The notes beneath the pieces are model-generated. The model saw nothing but the letters and a program-made list of their open reading frames with translations. It was not told where the DNA came from and made no database searches. DNA of 64,000 bases, from the NCBI GenBank assembly GCA_963576765.1, contig OY755211.1:6700437-6764436 (forward strand), given 5' to 3'. Numbering within the stretch: the first letter of the stretch is position 1; each line of letters begins with the position of its first letter. This DNA comes from Draba incana (taxonomy: Eukaryota > Streptophyta > Magnoliopsida > Brassicales > Brassicaceae). Below are positions 46,499 to 57,660 of the stretch, piece after piece. A program made the position numbers and the translations under genes.

Positions 46499-47253
46499 TT
46501 CAGCCATTGTTTAAAAGAAAGCTTTATTTTATTGTGTTTAGAATTACTCTTAAGAGATATCTCTAATAAAGATGTTTTGTGCTTCATTGAATATGTCTGA
46601 GTAATTCTCCTGTTAGGTTTAGGGTTTTCAAAGGTTTTGATGAATTGCTAGATCTGATTTCTTATTAGGATAATATCATTAGAATGTTCTTCATCTTAAC
46701 TTGTTCTTACTGCTGATTTTAGCCTCGCGAACTGAAATCTGATTTAGGGTTTATTAATAGAAACGACAGTTTGATTGATAACCTGATCTAGTCTTTGATG
46801 AGCAAAATTCTTATTCGCAAAGGGATTTGGTTTAGGGTTTTGTGAACAATTGTGCCTGATCTTTAATGCTTGTTTAGATTCATAGGATTCGCAAAGGAAT
46901 TTGGCTTTCTAGGATTTATTCATAGAAAATATTTGCAGCGACAGCTGGTTTGTTTTACTTTCGTGTGCATGTTCATGAACAGAGCTTTAATAATCCTATC
47001 TTTTATTTATCATCTGCAATTCTGATTCTCCTGAGATTTCCCTGAACCTAGCTTTTATCTTCACTGTTTTAAAGCTTATCACTATCATCTGCTTGCTTGT
47101 TTTATTTGCTTTTCAATTATCATTATTTTGCCTAGCTTAGTCTGAAAGTAATAATCTATTGTGTCCCTGATTCCATGTGGATTCGATAACCTTAAGTACT
47201 GCAATTGATCTCTTAATTTGAGAGAGTAGTTCAAAGGAAATTTGAGCATATCA
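46380..47253 (+). repeat. 5'-truncated LTR-like segment inside gypsy-type element 2
   Basis: From TTTCCAGATGTTTACTTTT to GAGCATATCA it follows the 3' two-thirds of the element's LTR (49720-50461) with clear divergence, including AGCCTCGCGAACTGAAATCT and the TCTGAGTA..TTTAGGGTTTTCAAAGG core. No PBS follows; protease codons begin at once. It contains a (TA)n microsatellite at about 46453-46494. It is read as a nested solo LTR or fusion joint. Confidence 0.75.
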
Positions 47254-48107
47254 ATTCACTCTGCGATTCAGGTTCTGGGATCAACCTTATGCCTCTCTCC
47301 GTTGCTGCAAGACTTGGCATGACAGACATCAAGAAGACAAGGATGTCTCTTATCCTAGCAGATCGTTCAAGGTGTTTCCCGAAAGGAATTCTTGAGGATG
47401 TTCCGATAGTAATTCAAGACTGCATCATTCCAACAGACTTTGTCGTTTTCGAATACGATGACCAGCCTCAGGATCCTCTTATCCTAGGAAGATCGTTCTT
47501 AGCTACAGCTTGAGCTAACATGGATATGAGGAAAGGGACGATCAAGCTTGACATTGGTGATATTATCATGGAATTTGACATGGACAAGACAAGGAGAAGA
47601 TCCACCATTGATGATCAAGCTTTCTCTGTGGATACATCACTAGAAGAGGAACCAATCAAGGATCCTTCGGACGACATTCCTAAAGAAGTAGTCATTCCAG
47701 CAACGTCTCCTGAGATACCTCATGAAGAGCCCAGGTATGAACCTCCAGTACTTAATTCAATCTCTTCTAATTTCATTAATGTTGAAAAAGCGATTACGCG
47801 CTTACGCAAGCATCGAGTTCCTCGAAAGCTTGGTTCTTCTAATGAATTTGCAAGAAACAGAAAAGAAGAGGTGAAGCCTAAACGGACTTCAAAGCCTTTC
47901 GCGCGAATGAGAATCGTTGTTCCCCAAGAGCTTAAAGATCAAGGAGAAGCAATTCTTCAGGAGATGATGGAGAGAACGATGAGACTTTTCCCTGAGACTG
48001 TTTCTGATAAGTCTGGGGGAGATGCAAAGAAGGTTCGAATGAAGCAAGATGCTGCAAGTTCCATCCAGGATAAGGGAAGTCCAATACTTCCTCAAGATCC
48101 ACCATAG
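47254..48107 (+). pseudogene. Aspartic protease region of gypsy-type element 2
   Basis: The sequence SLCDSGSGINLMPLSVAARL (retropepsin with DSG active site) starts immediately after the LTR-like segment. LILGRSFLATA follows, then TGA at 47511-47513, which looks like a single change from Gly. Beyond that is a linker, then the conserved C-terminal block RIVVPQELKDQGEAILQ, MRLFPETVSDKSGG shared with element 1. It ends QDPP* with no reverse transcriptase. A protease without RT suggests dependence on a partner element. Confidence 0.82.
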
Positions 48108-48144
48108 TCCTGAGTTCCATCACAGTCTAGCTAATGACTGAAAA

Positions 48145-48177
48145 CAAGCGCTTAGTGGGAGGTAACCCACTTGTGAG
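48145..48177 (+). other. Conserved post-protease hairpin, element 2
   Basis: AAGCGCTTA followed by stem GTGGG (48155-48159) / CCCAC (48166-48170) with loop AGGTAA, then TTGTGAGT. It is the counterpart of 30534-30572, 38 bp after the protease stop. Confidence 0.75.
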
Positions 48178-49361
48178 TATTATGTTTCTTTTTCAATTTT
48201 ACGTTTTGGTTTTGTTATTATTTTGATTTTCAGGAGTTTAAACGTTGAATTGAAAGTGAGAATGAACTTCAGATGATGGTGTCGAGCGACACCAACAGGA
48301 GCATCGCTCGACACCAACAAAAATCCAACAGACGATCGACTTGAACTTCAGTCGCTCGACGCGACCAAACATTAGTGTCGATCGACACAGAGGTCGTGTC
48401 GCTCGACACGACCCCCAGGTTACAATTCTCACTTGAATTTTCATTCGTTTTGTTTCCTGTCTATTTTTATTTCGCCAATCTCGGATTTAATAACACTGGG
48501 GACAGTGTTGTTTAAGTTTGGGGGAGGTAGTTGCTAACACTTGTGTTTTCTTTTGAGTTTTTCATTTTATTTTAAAATTTTTTGAGTCAAAACCTTCTTT
48601 AGACTTGCTTTGAACAACACTCAAGGACCATTTCCTATGCAAGTTGGCTGGTTTTACTGAGGTGGGTAACTGGAAGTGGATCGGTTTAACAGAGCGAGTT
48701 CAGATTTCTGGAGAACGCCAGAAAGGATGTCAAAGACCCCGCCCCTAATGAATATCTAATCTCTTATCAAGGGCGGTTGTAATCGCAAGACTTGATTCAA
48801 CTTCCAAACACTTGAAAGCGAGGACGGACCGCTCTTGAAACTTCTTCCCGAATGACGAATTCAACTGTCCTAGATCGAAAAAAGAAAAAAGCCTCATGAC
48901 CCTGTCTCCACAAGAACAATAGTAGTGAGGGCTGATCTAGTGATCGTAGAGATGCCAAGGAAAAAAAAAATCTACAGAAAAAAATGCAAGTCCAAAAATC
49001 AGAAAAATCTTGAAGAAAAAGTTCAGCAAAAAGGCATTGCATCTCTACGATATCCTTAATTGGATACAGTTTCAGAGGGAAGAGAGAGGGTGAAACGCAG
49101 GAAAGTGTTCAAGGAAGTGAAAGAATCTAGAAGGTCCAGCGATCGATATTTCCTCGATGAGACCGCACCTAATTAAACTAAAGGTGTTTGCGACTGAAAG
49201 TCTGAGATTCTCTGAGGAGTTTGGATTCAATTTGGAGGACTGCTATACTTCTAGGGAAACATCAAAGTATCACCGGATGACTTTGCAAAGGTATGTGGTT
49301 CCTAAAGGGGTGAGTACACTGTTTTGCTTAGGGACAAGCAAAAAGCTAAGTCTGGGGGAGT
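48178..49361 (+). other. Non-coding 3' internal region of element 2 with polypurine tract
   Basis: No ORF of note. Six GTGTCGNNCGACAC-type motifs lie at 48279-48410. The stretch GTTTAAGTTTGGGGGAGG near 48510 and the tract AAGTCTGGGGGAGT at 49348-49361 are purine-rich; the latter abuts the 3' LTR and is the likely plus-strand primer. Confidence 0.65.
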
Positions 49362-50461
49362 TGATATATCATGGTTTTTACCCAGTTTTATACCATGATA
49401 TATGTCCGTTTTATAGAGTCTTTTGGTGTTTTGGAGCCTTTTATGTTTTATCTTAGGAACTGGACCGTCTGGAGCATAAAAGATGTTTACTGGAGGTTTT
49501 GGAGCATTCCCGGAGTGAAGTGGCGAAGATGCAAATTTGGATTGAAGTTTAAGAAGTTGTGTCGAGCGACGGGACTTATTGTATCGCTCGACACGAGAAC
49601 TTTTGAAGCAAAAGATTACGATTTGAAGATTGGTGTCGATCGACACCACCTATGGTGTCGCTCGACACCCTGTTCGTCCAAGCCCAGATTTTCAGCAGAA
49701 AAGTCCGTTCGAAGCCCGAAGTTTCCAGATGTTTATTTTTATGTTTAGGACGGTTCGGAACCTTTATAAATACGTTTTTACAGCCATTGTTTAGGCTTAT
49801 GCTTTATTCTATTGTATTGCTTAGACTTATCTTTAATAAAATCTTGTTTTCTTCTATGATTATGTCTGAGTAGTTTCTTTGTTAGGTTTAGGGTTTTCAA
49901 AGGTGTTTGATGAGTTGTTGAATCTGATCTGATTGTTAGGATAATATCTTTAGAAGTTCTTCATCTTAACTTGTTCTTATTGCTGATTTTAGCCTCGCGA
50001 ACTGAAATCTGATCTTAGGGTAATTAATAGAAACGACAGTTTTATTGATTCCTTGAACTAGTTTTTGATGAGCAAAATACATATTCGCAAAGGGATTTGG
50101 TCTAGGATTTTGTGAACAATTGTGCCTCAAATTAATGCTTGTTTAGATTTATAGGATTCGCAACGACAGTTGGTTTTCTAGGATTTAGACATAGAAAATA
50201 TTCGCAGCGACAGCTGGTTTGTTTTACTTTCGTGTGCATGTTCATGAACTGAGCTTAATATTCCTAACAACTGATTTATCTGCAATTCTGATTCACTGTA
50301 GAATTCCCTGTGCCTAGCTTTCATAATTATTTGCCTAGCATAATCTGAACCTTAATAATCTATTGTGTTTTCCTAGACTCCCTGTGGATTCGATAACCCT
50401 AAGTACTGCAATTGACATCTTAATTTGAGAGAGTAGGTCTAGGATAAATTTGACCATATCA
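49362..50461 (+). repeat. 3' LTR of gypsy-type element 2
   Basis: 1,100 bp, TGATATATCATGG ... ACCATATCA, followed by the TSD GTTTG. Four palindromic motifs lie at 49560-49670. CCTTTATAAATACG near 49761 is a likely TATA box. Confidence 0.92.
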
Positions 50462-50668
50462 GTTTGTACTCACATCTATGGCAAACTTGGGCTTGTGGAT
50501 ATTACCCATCCTTGATCTCAAGTCCTCTACTCACAAATATCACACTCTTTTTTCCTTAGTAAAGTTTTGTCCCATGAGGTTTTCTTTGCTAAGGTTTTTA
50601 ATGAGGTGATGTCTTGTGGGTTTCCAAGCTTAGCCTAAGAGTCTTATGCTAAGCTTGAGGGGGAGTAT

Positions 50669-51160
50669 TGATCTAAGGTGAATAAAATGGAATAAAATGA
50701 AGTCGGAACGGCATCGATCCGCGGAAAGGAGGGACTCGCCCCGCGGATCGAGTTTTCATCGTCCCGCATCCCGCAAGCCGCAGAAAGGCCCCGTCCCGCA
50801 TACTCGAGTTACCCGATACTCGGATCGGGTAAGTTTTCTCTTGGAACGGTAGTGTTTTGCTAAGGAACGGAGCGGTCTCTCATACGACCGTGACCTGGAG
50901 GATAAGGGCCGTACTGGAGCATGTGGGAAAGGTCATATACAGCTGGATAAGGACGCGGGACGGATAAGGACGCTCACTTTACCTTTCCGTACGTTTGCTT
51001 TATGTCGTCATTTTCTTTCTAACGGTTTGATTCCTAGACTTTGCTATTTATGGATTATTTCCAATCATTGTAAACTTAATCTTGAATAAAAAAAATATCA
51101 AGTTGATATTCTCTAAATGTTCTAATCTCTAAACTCTCTAAATCTTTCTTAACCAAATCA
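50669..51160 (+). repeat. 3' LTR of the copia element
   Basis: Starts TGATCTAAGG two bases after a polypurine tract and probably ends ...CCAAATCA. The right limit is judged from the inverted TGAT/ATCA ends only. It contains CGCGGATCGAG-rich sequence and a poly(A)-signal-like TTGAATAAA near 51083. Confidence 0.55.
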
Positions 51161-52523
51161 TATGTATTTCTCAAGTTGATGATAGTCGGTTTGTCTTTTA
51201 TATTTCAGCCGTTATATCCTATATATATTTTTGGTTTTTAGATGGATAGCGAAATTGGCAAAATGACATATAAATATGTATTTCCGTCGTATGGTTTAAC
51301 AAATAATGTGATATCATGTAAATGCAAATAAAATAGTTAATTTTTGGTTATTTAGTAGATATATATTTTGGGGCAAAGTTATTTAGTATATATTCTCTAT
51401 ATTTCCCAACTAGATTCTTTTTTTTTTTTATAAAGGTTTTCCATCCACAGTTTCAGTTTTACGAATATTTTGTTTATGGTTTTGTACAATAGAAGTTCCA
51501 ATCCGGTGAAGCCGAATATGAAACGAATTAATTAAAGACCAATCAATTTCTGCCATACTTTGTTAATTTGATAAGTCACGAACTCACGATTTATACGTCG
51601 GGGTAAAAAAGATAACTTAAAGTAGAATTGATGCACATGTCTTGAACTAGTGCCTAGAATTCCCATGTGTAGCCGCGTGCGTGCTTTAGCTGGCAAATGT
51701 ATTCAAAGCCTATCTCTTTTTTTTTTTTTTTTTGAAACTTTTCAAAGCCTATCTCTTAATCTCTTATTATGTTTCATTTACTATTTGATAGAACAAAAGT
51801 CATTAATTGGAAGAGTTAATTAGAAGAGTTATGTATATAGCATTTCATCCTTGGTCATTCGGGATTCGAAATCGTGTTGAAAACATGATGTATGGTTTGG
51901 ATTATCTTAAGAGCTGGAACATGCATGTATAATGTCTTTCATGCATCATATTAAGAACGTGTACTTTCTCTATATTTCCCAACTAGTTTTTTTTTTTTTT
52001 TCATAAAGTTGAAAAATGAAAAGAAAAAAATGACTCGATTTTTGTCACAGTTAACATAAACTTGAACGCATTAGAGGTATGAGGATAACAAAAAATATTT
52101 TACAGTAAATTAGTTCACCATAAATGATTTTCATATTTATTTTTACTATAGGGTAGTTTGACTATTAGTTATGGGTTATTGAACTCAATTATCTTTAAAA
52201 AAATATATAATGTGAGTTAGAGTTCAGAAATAAGATTTTTTTTATTCCGATCTTCATAATAAAAATAAATTTTAGAATTTCAACTTTGAGTTTGATTTAT
52301 TTTTTCTTAGTTGTGGACTATTTTGAAATCAGATTTATAGACGAATGATTGAAATTATTTAGGAAAAAACCTCCAAGTTCGGGCCTATGCTCAAATCTCT
52401 ATAGGTTGCTGTTTTTCTATTTCTTTTAGAAATTTACTTCCTTTCAAGTGGATTTGAAATATGGTTTTTTCTACTTTTTGTGAGGAGGAAACAACTAATT
52501 CACTAAACTAAGAACCACTTAAT

Positions 52524-52559
<36 letters not shown>

Positions 52560-53156
52560 ATGAGATTAAAATTTTAATATTTAATTTAATCTTAATCATA
52601 GTAATGCATTTTTAGCATTTGCAAAATTGTTTAAACTTTTGTTTCATAACTCATTTGCTCATTCATTGAGAGGTCACCCCAGCGTTCGCTCGTGTTTGCA
52701 TACGCATTGAGTATTTTGCGTTTTGTGATTATGCGTGTTTGTCAGATAAATTATAAGTAATTTTGGAATGTGCCATAGTTACATTAGGTGAAAACTGTAG
52801 AATAATATTCAATGAATCCAAACATTTGATTGCGTTGAATAAATTTTTCACCGTGTTTGTTTAAAATTGGATAACTTTATGTAAAACATTCCAACCCGAA
52901 AATGGAAGTGAAAATCTTAATGAAAATATATGAATATATAAGACATTAATTGACTATGCATAATCTTTCATTTAACTGTCTAAAAATAGAAGTTACAACA
53001 AAAACATACATGCGCCAAAAAGTTTACAAAGCAGTATAAATAACTCTCACTCAAACAACAGATTTAAACTTTTCACTTGCATGGGAGCATGCATTTTATT
53101 CAAACTAAAACATTTTGAAGAGGAAATTGTGTGTACGTATGCATAGTTGATATCGT
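51161..53156. other. AT-rich intergenic DNA and 3' flank of HyPRP copy C
   Basis: No gene is seen at 51161-52680. A (TA)n microsatellite lies at about 52529-52556, and T-runs at 51420, 51720 and 51985. Bases 52690-53156 match the flank of copy A (5295-5752), including a minus-strand AATAAA at 53095-53100. Confidence 0.5.
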
Positions 53157-53648
53157 TCAGGCACATTGGAAACCAGACGGAACATTCTTGTTACAACGGT
53201 TGAGTAGAAGGCTGAGGGATATTGGAACGTTAAGATTGATTCCGAGAACGTTAGCCCTAAGAGCAGTGCATAGACAAACTGCTGCCTCGAGGTCAACCAA
53301 ACCTTGGACAAGCGAGCAACATGGTTGAGCTGATGGCTGACCCAACTGAATGTTGAGTAGGCCGCTTAGGACATTTGCACATACGCCGAGCCTAAGGACA
53401 TCTATGGGACAGTTTCCGGATGAGCCAGGGGTGCTCGGGCTTGGGACGGAAGGGCTTGGGACCGATGGGCTTGGGACAGAAGGACGAATAGGAGCTTTAG
53501 GACTTGGGACCGGCCTTGGTCTAGGAGTTGGGATAGGCTTGGGCTTAGGACTTGGATTGCAACCACAATCAGTTGCAGCAGTTAAGGTGAAAAAGAGGAT
53601 GTTGAGGGCAAAGAAGAGGGCAAGGCAAGCTGAGTTTTTTGAAGCCAT
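53157..53648 (-). CDS. Hybrid proline-rich protein / EARLI1-AZI1-like lipid-transfer protein, copy C
   Basis: A single-exon ORF of 163 residues: signal peptide MASKNSACLALFFALNILFF, then CGCNPSPKPKP and a Pro-rich linker with PSVPSP repeats, then the eight-cysteine domain (NCPID, VCANVL, QPCCSLVQGL, AVCLCTALRANVLG, NRCNKN, FQCA). The C-terminal domain differs from copy A at only a few residues, while the linker differs in repeat number. Secretion, or membrane and wall association, is expected, with a role in lipid-related defence or stress responses as known for AZI1/EARLI1. Promoter and 3' end are shared with copy A. Intact. Confidence 0.93.
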   Translation of the reverse strand: MASKNSACLALFFALNILFFTLTAATDCGCNPSPKPKPIPTPRPRPVPSPKAPIRPSVPSPSVPSPSVPSPSTPGSSGNCPIDVLRLGVCANVLSGLLNIQLGQPSAQPCCSLVQGLVDLEAAVCLCTALRANVLGINLNVPISLSLLLNRCNKNVPSGFQCA

Positions 53649-53742
53649 TGTTTTTCAAAGATTTGCTAGGATCGGTCTCTTAAGGACTATTGAAGTGCTT
53701 TTTGAGTGATAGAGGTAAAGATAAAGGAGGAGAGTCCGCTTG

Positions 53743-53751
53743 TATTTATAG
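53743..53751 (-). promoter_or_regulatory. TATA box of HyPRP copy C
   Basis: CTATAAATA on the minus strand, about 95 bp upstream of the start codon, in the context AACCCTATAAATACAA shared with copy A. Confidence 0.7.
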
Positions 53752-54800
53752 GGTTTAGAGAGACGTGGGAGGATGGCAAATTTGATAATTCAATCAAATA
53801 TCTGATATCATAAAGTCAATGCTATAATAAGTTAATAACTATACAAAAGTTCAATTACAATTAGACTTTTTGGGTAGAAATAGATAGAATCTTGAAACTA
53901 TACGGGACGTCATTTGAATAGAGTGTAATTTTAGCAAACAATTGATTTGTGCATTCATTTTAGCATTATTATTTTCATTGCTGTTATTATCATGGCCCCA
54001 TATGCACATTTATTTCAAATTCTCCATGGCTTGTCGTTTTACTTCAAAACTTCGCAATTGTTGGATATTCTCCTAAAATACATTTACCATTCGTCTTGTG
54101 GCTCTAAATAAAGCTAATCGCCTTAAGAAGAAAAGAATAAATGAAACTCGTTAGGGATGTCAAAGTAAGCGAGGCTTATCATATGTTAAACGGATTCTAT
54201 TTTTTTCGCTAATAAATCATGGTTGAGTCGGGTGTTTAACTTGATACAAAACTCTAATGGCATCCACACATAATTCAATATGAACAATACATCTACTAAG
54301 GTTTCAAAAATAAAATAAAAATAATAATAATACATCTACTAAAATTAAAGCGTCTACGATATAAGAACTCGATCAGTGTTTGTATTAAGCACATACATGA
54401 CGTGTGCCTCTCTATCCATTTTACCGAACCATAATTTTCGGTCATGAAAAATATATAAATAATGTTAGACAAATTTGTTTTTCGTTTGGTGTTATTAGCA
54501 AGGATATGAGCTAAACTTCGGATTACATTTATTTTACTTTCTCTGAAACTACAGATAATTTGCCTTTTAATTCAATTTCTTAGAGGGACATTTTAATCCA
54601 GTAAGGAATTTGGTGGAAATTTCTCTGCCCTCTTGGTATGCATCGTTATTACTTTATTTTAAAATCACCCGACTTTTTTTTTATAATTTGGATCTTTTCC
54701 TAAGATGCGACAAGAAACAAGAGGATTTAATTAGGTTATCCCGTGAACCAAGATGGCCACTCTTTGGACTAAACACGTAAACACTAGTTAATAACTTTAT
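53752..54800. repeat. 5' flank of HyPRP copy C, shared with copy A
   Basis: Collinear with 6321-7300. No gene is seen. The homology to copy A stops near 54795, where an unclassified insertion begins, and resumes at 58887 (copy A 7793). Confidence 0.6.
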
Positions 54801-56246
54801 GATATTACTTTATCACAAAAAAAAATATTTATGATATTATTATTATTTATTTATAAAAATGCAAGTAGTAGATAGATCTCAACCAATTTATTTTTTCTAA
54901 TCCCTCTCTTTCTCCAGCGGTTCGAACCAGCAAAAATATAGCCCATCTACGTCGTCGCATCTAGTTCGAACCAACATAGATCTCTGGGAAGTCTTTCTCT
55001 GACCAGCCGCCACCTCCTCTCCATCCCACCATCGCAGATCTAGGTTTGTTTTCTTCTAAAAACCCTCGATCTTTTGTTTTCGTTTTCTAAAAACTCTCTC
55101 CTTTTCTCTTCTTCAGATATGCACATGGCGACAGATCTAGTTCTTAATTAGATAATTACCAGAAAACACTCTTCAATTTCACCGTCGCTTTAATTATCTA
55201 ACAATAGATTGCTCTGAATCTTTTTGACAGACGAGAGATATCACTTGCGCTTCACATCATTCGATCATTCGAGGATTCGCTGTAAGTAAGATCCGTACTC
55301 ATTTCTTCTTTATTTAATTTGTTTCTTTTTCTTCATAACATCATTCGATCATTGCTCTGAATATAATTCGAGGATTCGAGGATTGCACATTATATTTTTG
55401 GTTAGTAGATTTGTTCTAAGGATTTGTTTTTTTTGTACTTTCCTCCTTTTTGTACAGGATAAAAGAAACTCAAGGAAGCTTATATTTTCGATGAGGCTGA
55501 TGCGAGATGTTTGTTGGTTAAAGGAACCTACATTAGCTCCATTATCTCTTGTGTTAGCTTTGATAACATATATTAGACGATGATATTCCCAGAGGCTTGT
55601 ATCTCAAAGTTGATGTTCAAGTATGGAATCAAATATTGCTTTATATACTTTTTATCCTCATTTATTCTCTGCTTATTCATATTAGCTAAAGAATCTATTG
55701 CTTTAAACGAAGTTAGGAATGGTAATCATATTTGTGTGCCTTATAAGTCTTTTGACTAATTGAGATCTTATTATTGTGATTAGTTTCTGTATGTTGTTAA
55801 ATCCATTTCTGGTGATTGCTAGTTACGTTTGGTTGTCACTTTTGGTTGTTTGCTGCTATTTGTGTGCTTGTTTGTATTTTTAGTCGTCAAACCAGGGCTG
55901 GTGGATTTTCTTTAGAGATGAGCAAGAAGAGAGATTTTGAAGAAGCATTTGCAAGTATTTGGGTTTGACTCCTATGACAGTGAAGAGTAGGTCTTGGTTG
56001 TTTTAACTTTGATGGAAGTAATTAGAATTTCTGTTGTTGTCTCAATTAGTTACTGGATCTATTGTGTTGGTTTTTTTCTTGTATAGTTGACAAGAGTCAA
56101 TTACGCACATCAAGAGAAACAAAGTGTTCACTTGGTTGATCCGACCGAATTGAACCATGGCTCAATAACAAAGCCTTTTTCATCTTTGAAAGCAATCTCA
56201 TGGCATTTTGTTGTTGTTGAAAGACTAGGAGTTATCTTTGTATATC
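54801..56246. other. Left part of an unclassified 4-kb insertion, gene-leader-like, no supported ORF
   Basis: Compared with copy A this DNA is extra. Bases 54890-55280 are pyrimidine-rich and GC-richer (CTCTCTTTCTCCAGCGG, GACCAGCCGCCACCTCC), with intron-like borders such as CTAG|GTTTG and TTCAG|ATATG. It resembles a plant 5' UTR with introns. ORFs are short and I recognise no product. Confidence 0.4.
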
Positions 56247-57660
56247 ACTTGTGATTAACAAATAATATAGCAAACGTAAACAAACACTTTCTTACTTATA
56301 TGAGTCTAGATGAATCAAATCCAACTTGAAGCTAAAAATATATACAATTGCTCCAAGACATTTTATCACGAACCAAACCAAGACAAAATTAGGTAGTTAG
56401 AATTATTGAAATTATGTGATCATAAATATAAGAAGTGATAAACCGCCCACCTTTGAGAGGATCCACCACAAAATGCCATATGAAGTCTCTCACAATCCAT
56501 TCACCAACATTAATCTGTCCAAAAAATTAATTTAAAATAGCGTTAGCGATCTTAGTGGAAATTTCAGACTTCTTAAGGAGTCTGATTCTATTAGCTACAT
56601 TGCCAGAATTTATCAAAAATTTATTTCAAAATAATTACCGAACATAAACATTTTAAACTAACACAGGGTAAACATATACAAGTAACACACCTATTAAAAA
56701 TTTAAAATCAATGAAATGCATAACAAATATACAAAAAAAAAACGGTTTTGAAAATTTAAAAATCAAGACTGCCAAAGAAGTCTGAAAGAACACAAAGTCA
56801 GACTTCTATGGCAGTCTAAAAAGGAGGGTATTTTTGCAATTAGATTGTGACGAAGCAGACTTAGGATGCCGTCTGATAGAATTTACCAAAACAGACTGCT
56901 ATGGTAGTCTGACCAAAAGACTATTTTTGCAATTGACCATACGTTGACTTTTCACTTGTGATTAACAAATAATATAGCAAACGTAAACAAACACTTTCTT
57001 ACTTATATGAGTCTAGATGAATCAAATCCAACTTGAAGCAAAAAATATATACAATTGCTCCAAGACATTTTATCACGAACCAAACCAAGACAAAATTAGG
57101 TAGTTAGAATTATTGAAATTATGTGATCATAAATATAAGAAGTGATAAACCGCCCACCTTTGAGAGGATCCACCACAAAATGCCATATGAAGTCTCTCAC
57201 AATCCATTCACCAACATTAATCTGTCCAAAAAATTAATTTAAAATAGCGTTAGCGATCTTAGTGGAAATTTCAGACTTCTTAAGGAGTCTGATTCTATTA
57301 GCTACATTGCCAGAATTTATCAAAAATTTATTTCAAAATAATTACCGAACATAAACATTTTAAACTAACACAGGGTAAACATATACAAGTAACACACCTA
57401 TTAAAAATTTAAAATCAATGAAATGCATAACAAATATACAAAAAAAAAACGGTTTTGAAAATTTAAAAATCAAGACTGCCAAAGAAGTCTGAAAGAGTAC
57501 AAAGTCAGACTTCTATGGCAGTCTAAAAAGGAGGGTATTTTTGCAATTAGATTGTGACGAAGCAGACTTAGGATGCCGTCTGATAGAATTTACCAAAACA
57601 GACTGCTATGGTAGTCTGACCAAAAGACTATTTTTGCAATTGACCATACGTTGACTTTTC
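56247..57660. repeat. Tandem duplication, two units of about 707 bp
   Basis: CACTTGTGATTAACAAATAA begins at 56247 and at 56953. The units are nearly identical throughout (for example AAGCTAAAA against AAGCAAAAA; AGAACAC against AGAGTAC). The junction word TTGACTTTTC occurs at the end of each unit. High identity points to a recent event or an assembly duplication. Confidence 0.92.

Larger units (their letters stand above)
39449..50461 (+). mobile_element. RT-less gypsy-type retrotransposon 2 (gag-protease), nested in copia; TSD GTTTG
   Basis: Flanked by GTTTG at 39444-39448 and 50462-50466. LTRs are 39449-43914 (with a CACTA inside) and 49362-50461. The PBS is at 43920 and the polypurine tract at about 49348-49361. 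It encodes gag and a protease but no reverse transcriptase or integrase. A truncated LTR-like copy (46380-47253) splits gag from protease. About 30 copies of the GTGTCGNNCGACAC palindrome are spread over LTRs, gag and non-coding DNA. Confidence 0.93.
36430..51160 (+). mobile_element. 5'-truncated copia (Ty1) retrotransposon, interrupted by gypsy-type element 2
   Basis: Internal sequence from the gag-pre-integrase region to RNase H (36452-39451) is in one frame. It is followed, after an 11-kb nested insertion, by CTCACATCTATGG..., the polypurine tract AAGCTTGAGGGGGAG (50651-50665) and a 3' LTR (50669-51160). The 5' LTR, gag and protease are missing; the left edge abuts a duplicated host module at 36424. 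Confidence 0.9.

Noticed and set aside
54801..56246. A host protein-coding gene
   Set aside because: Leader-like sequence with intron-like borders, but no joined frame long enough or recognisable; the block is an insertion relative to copy A.
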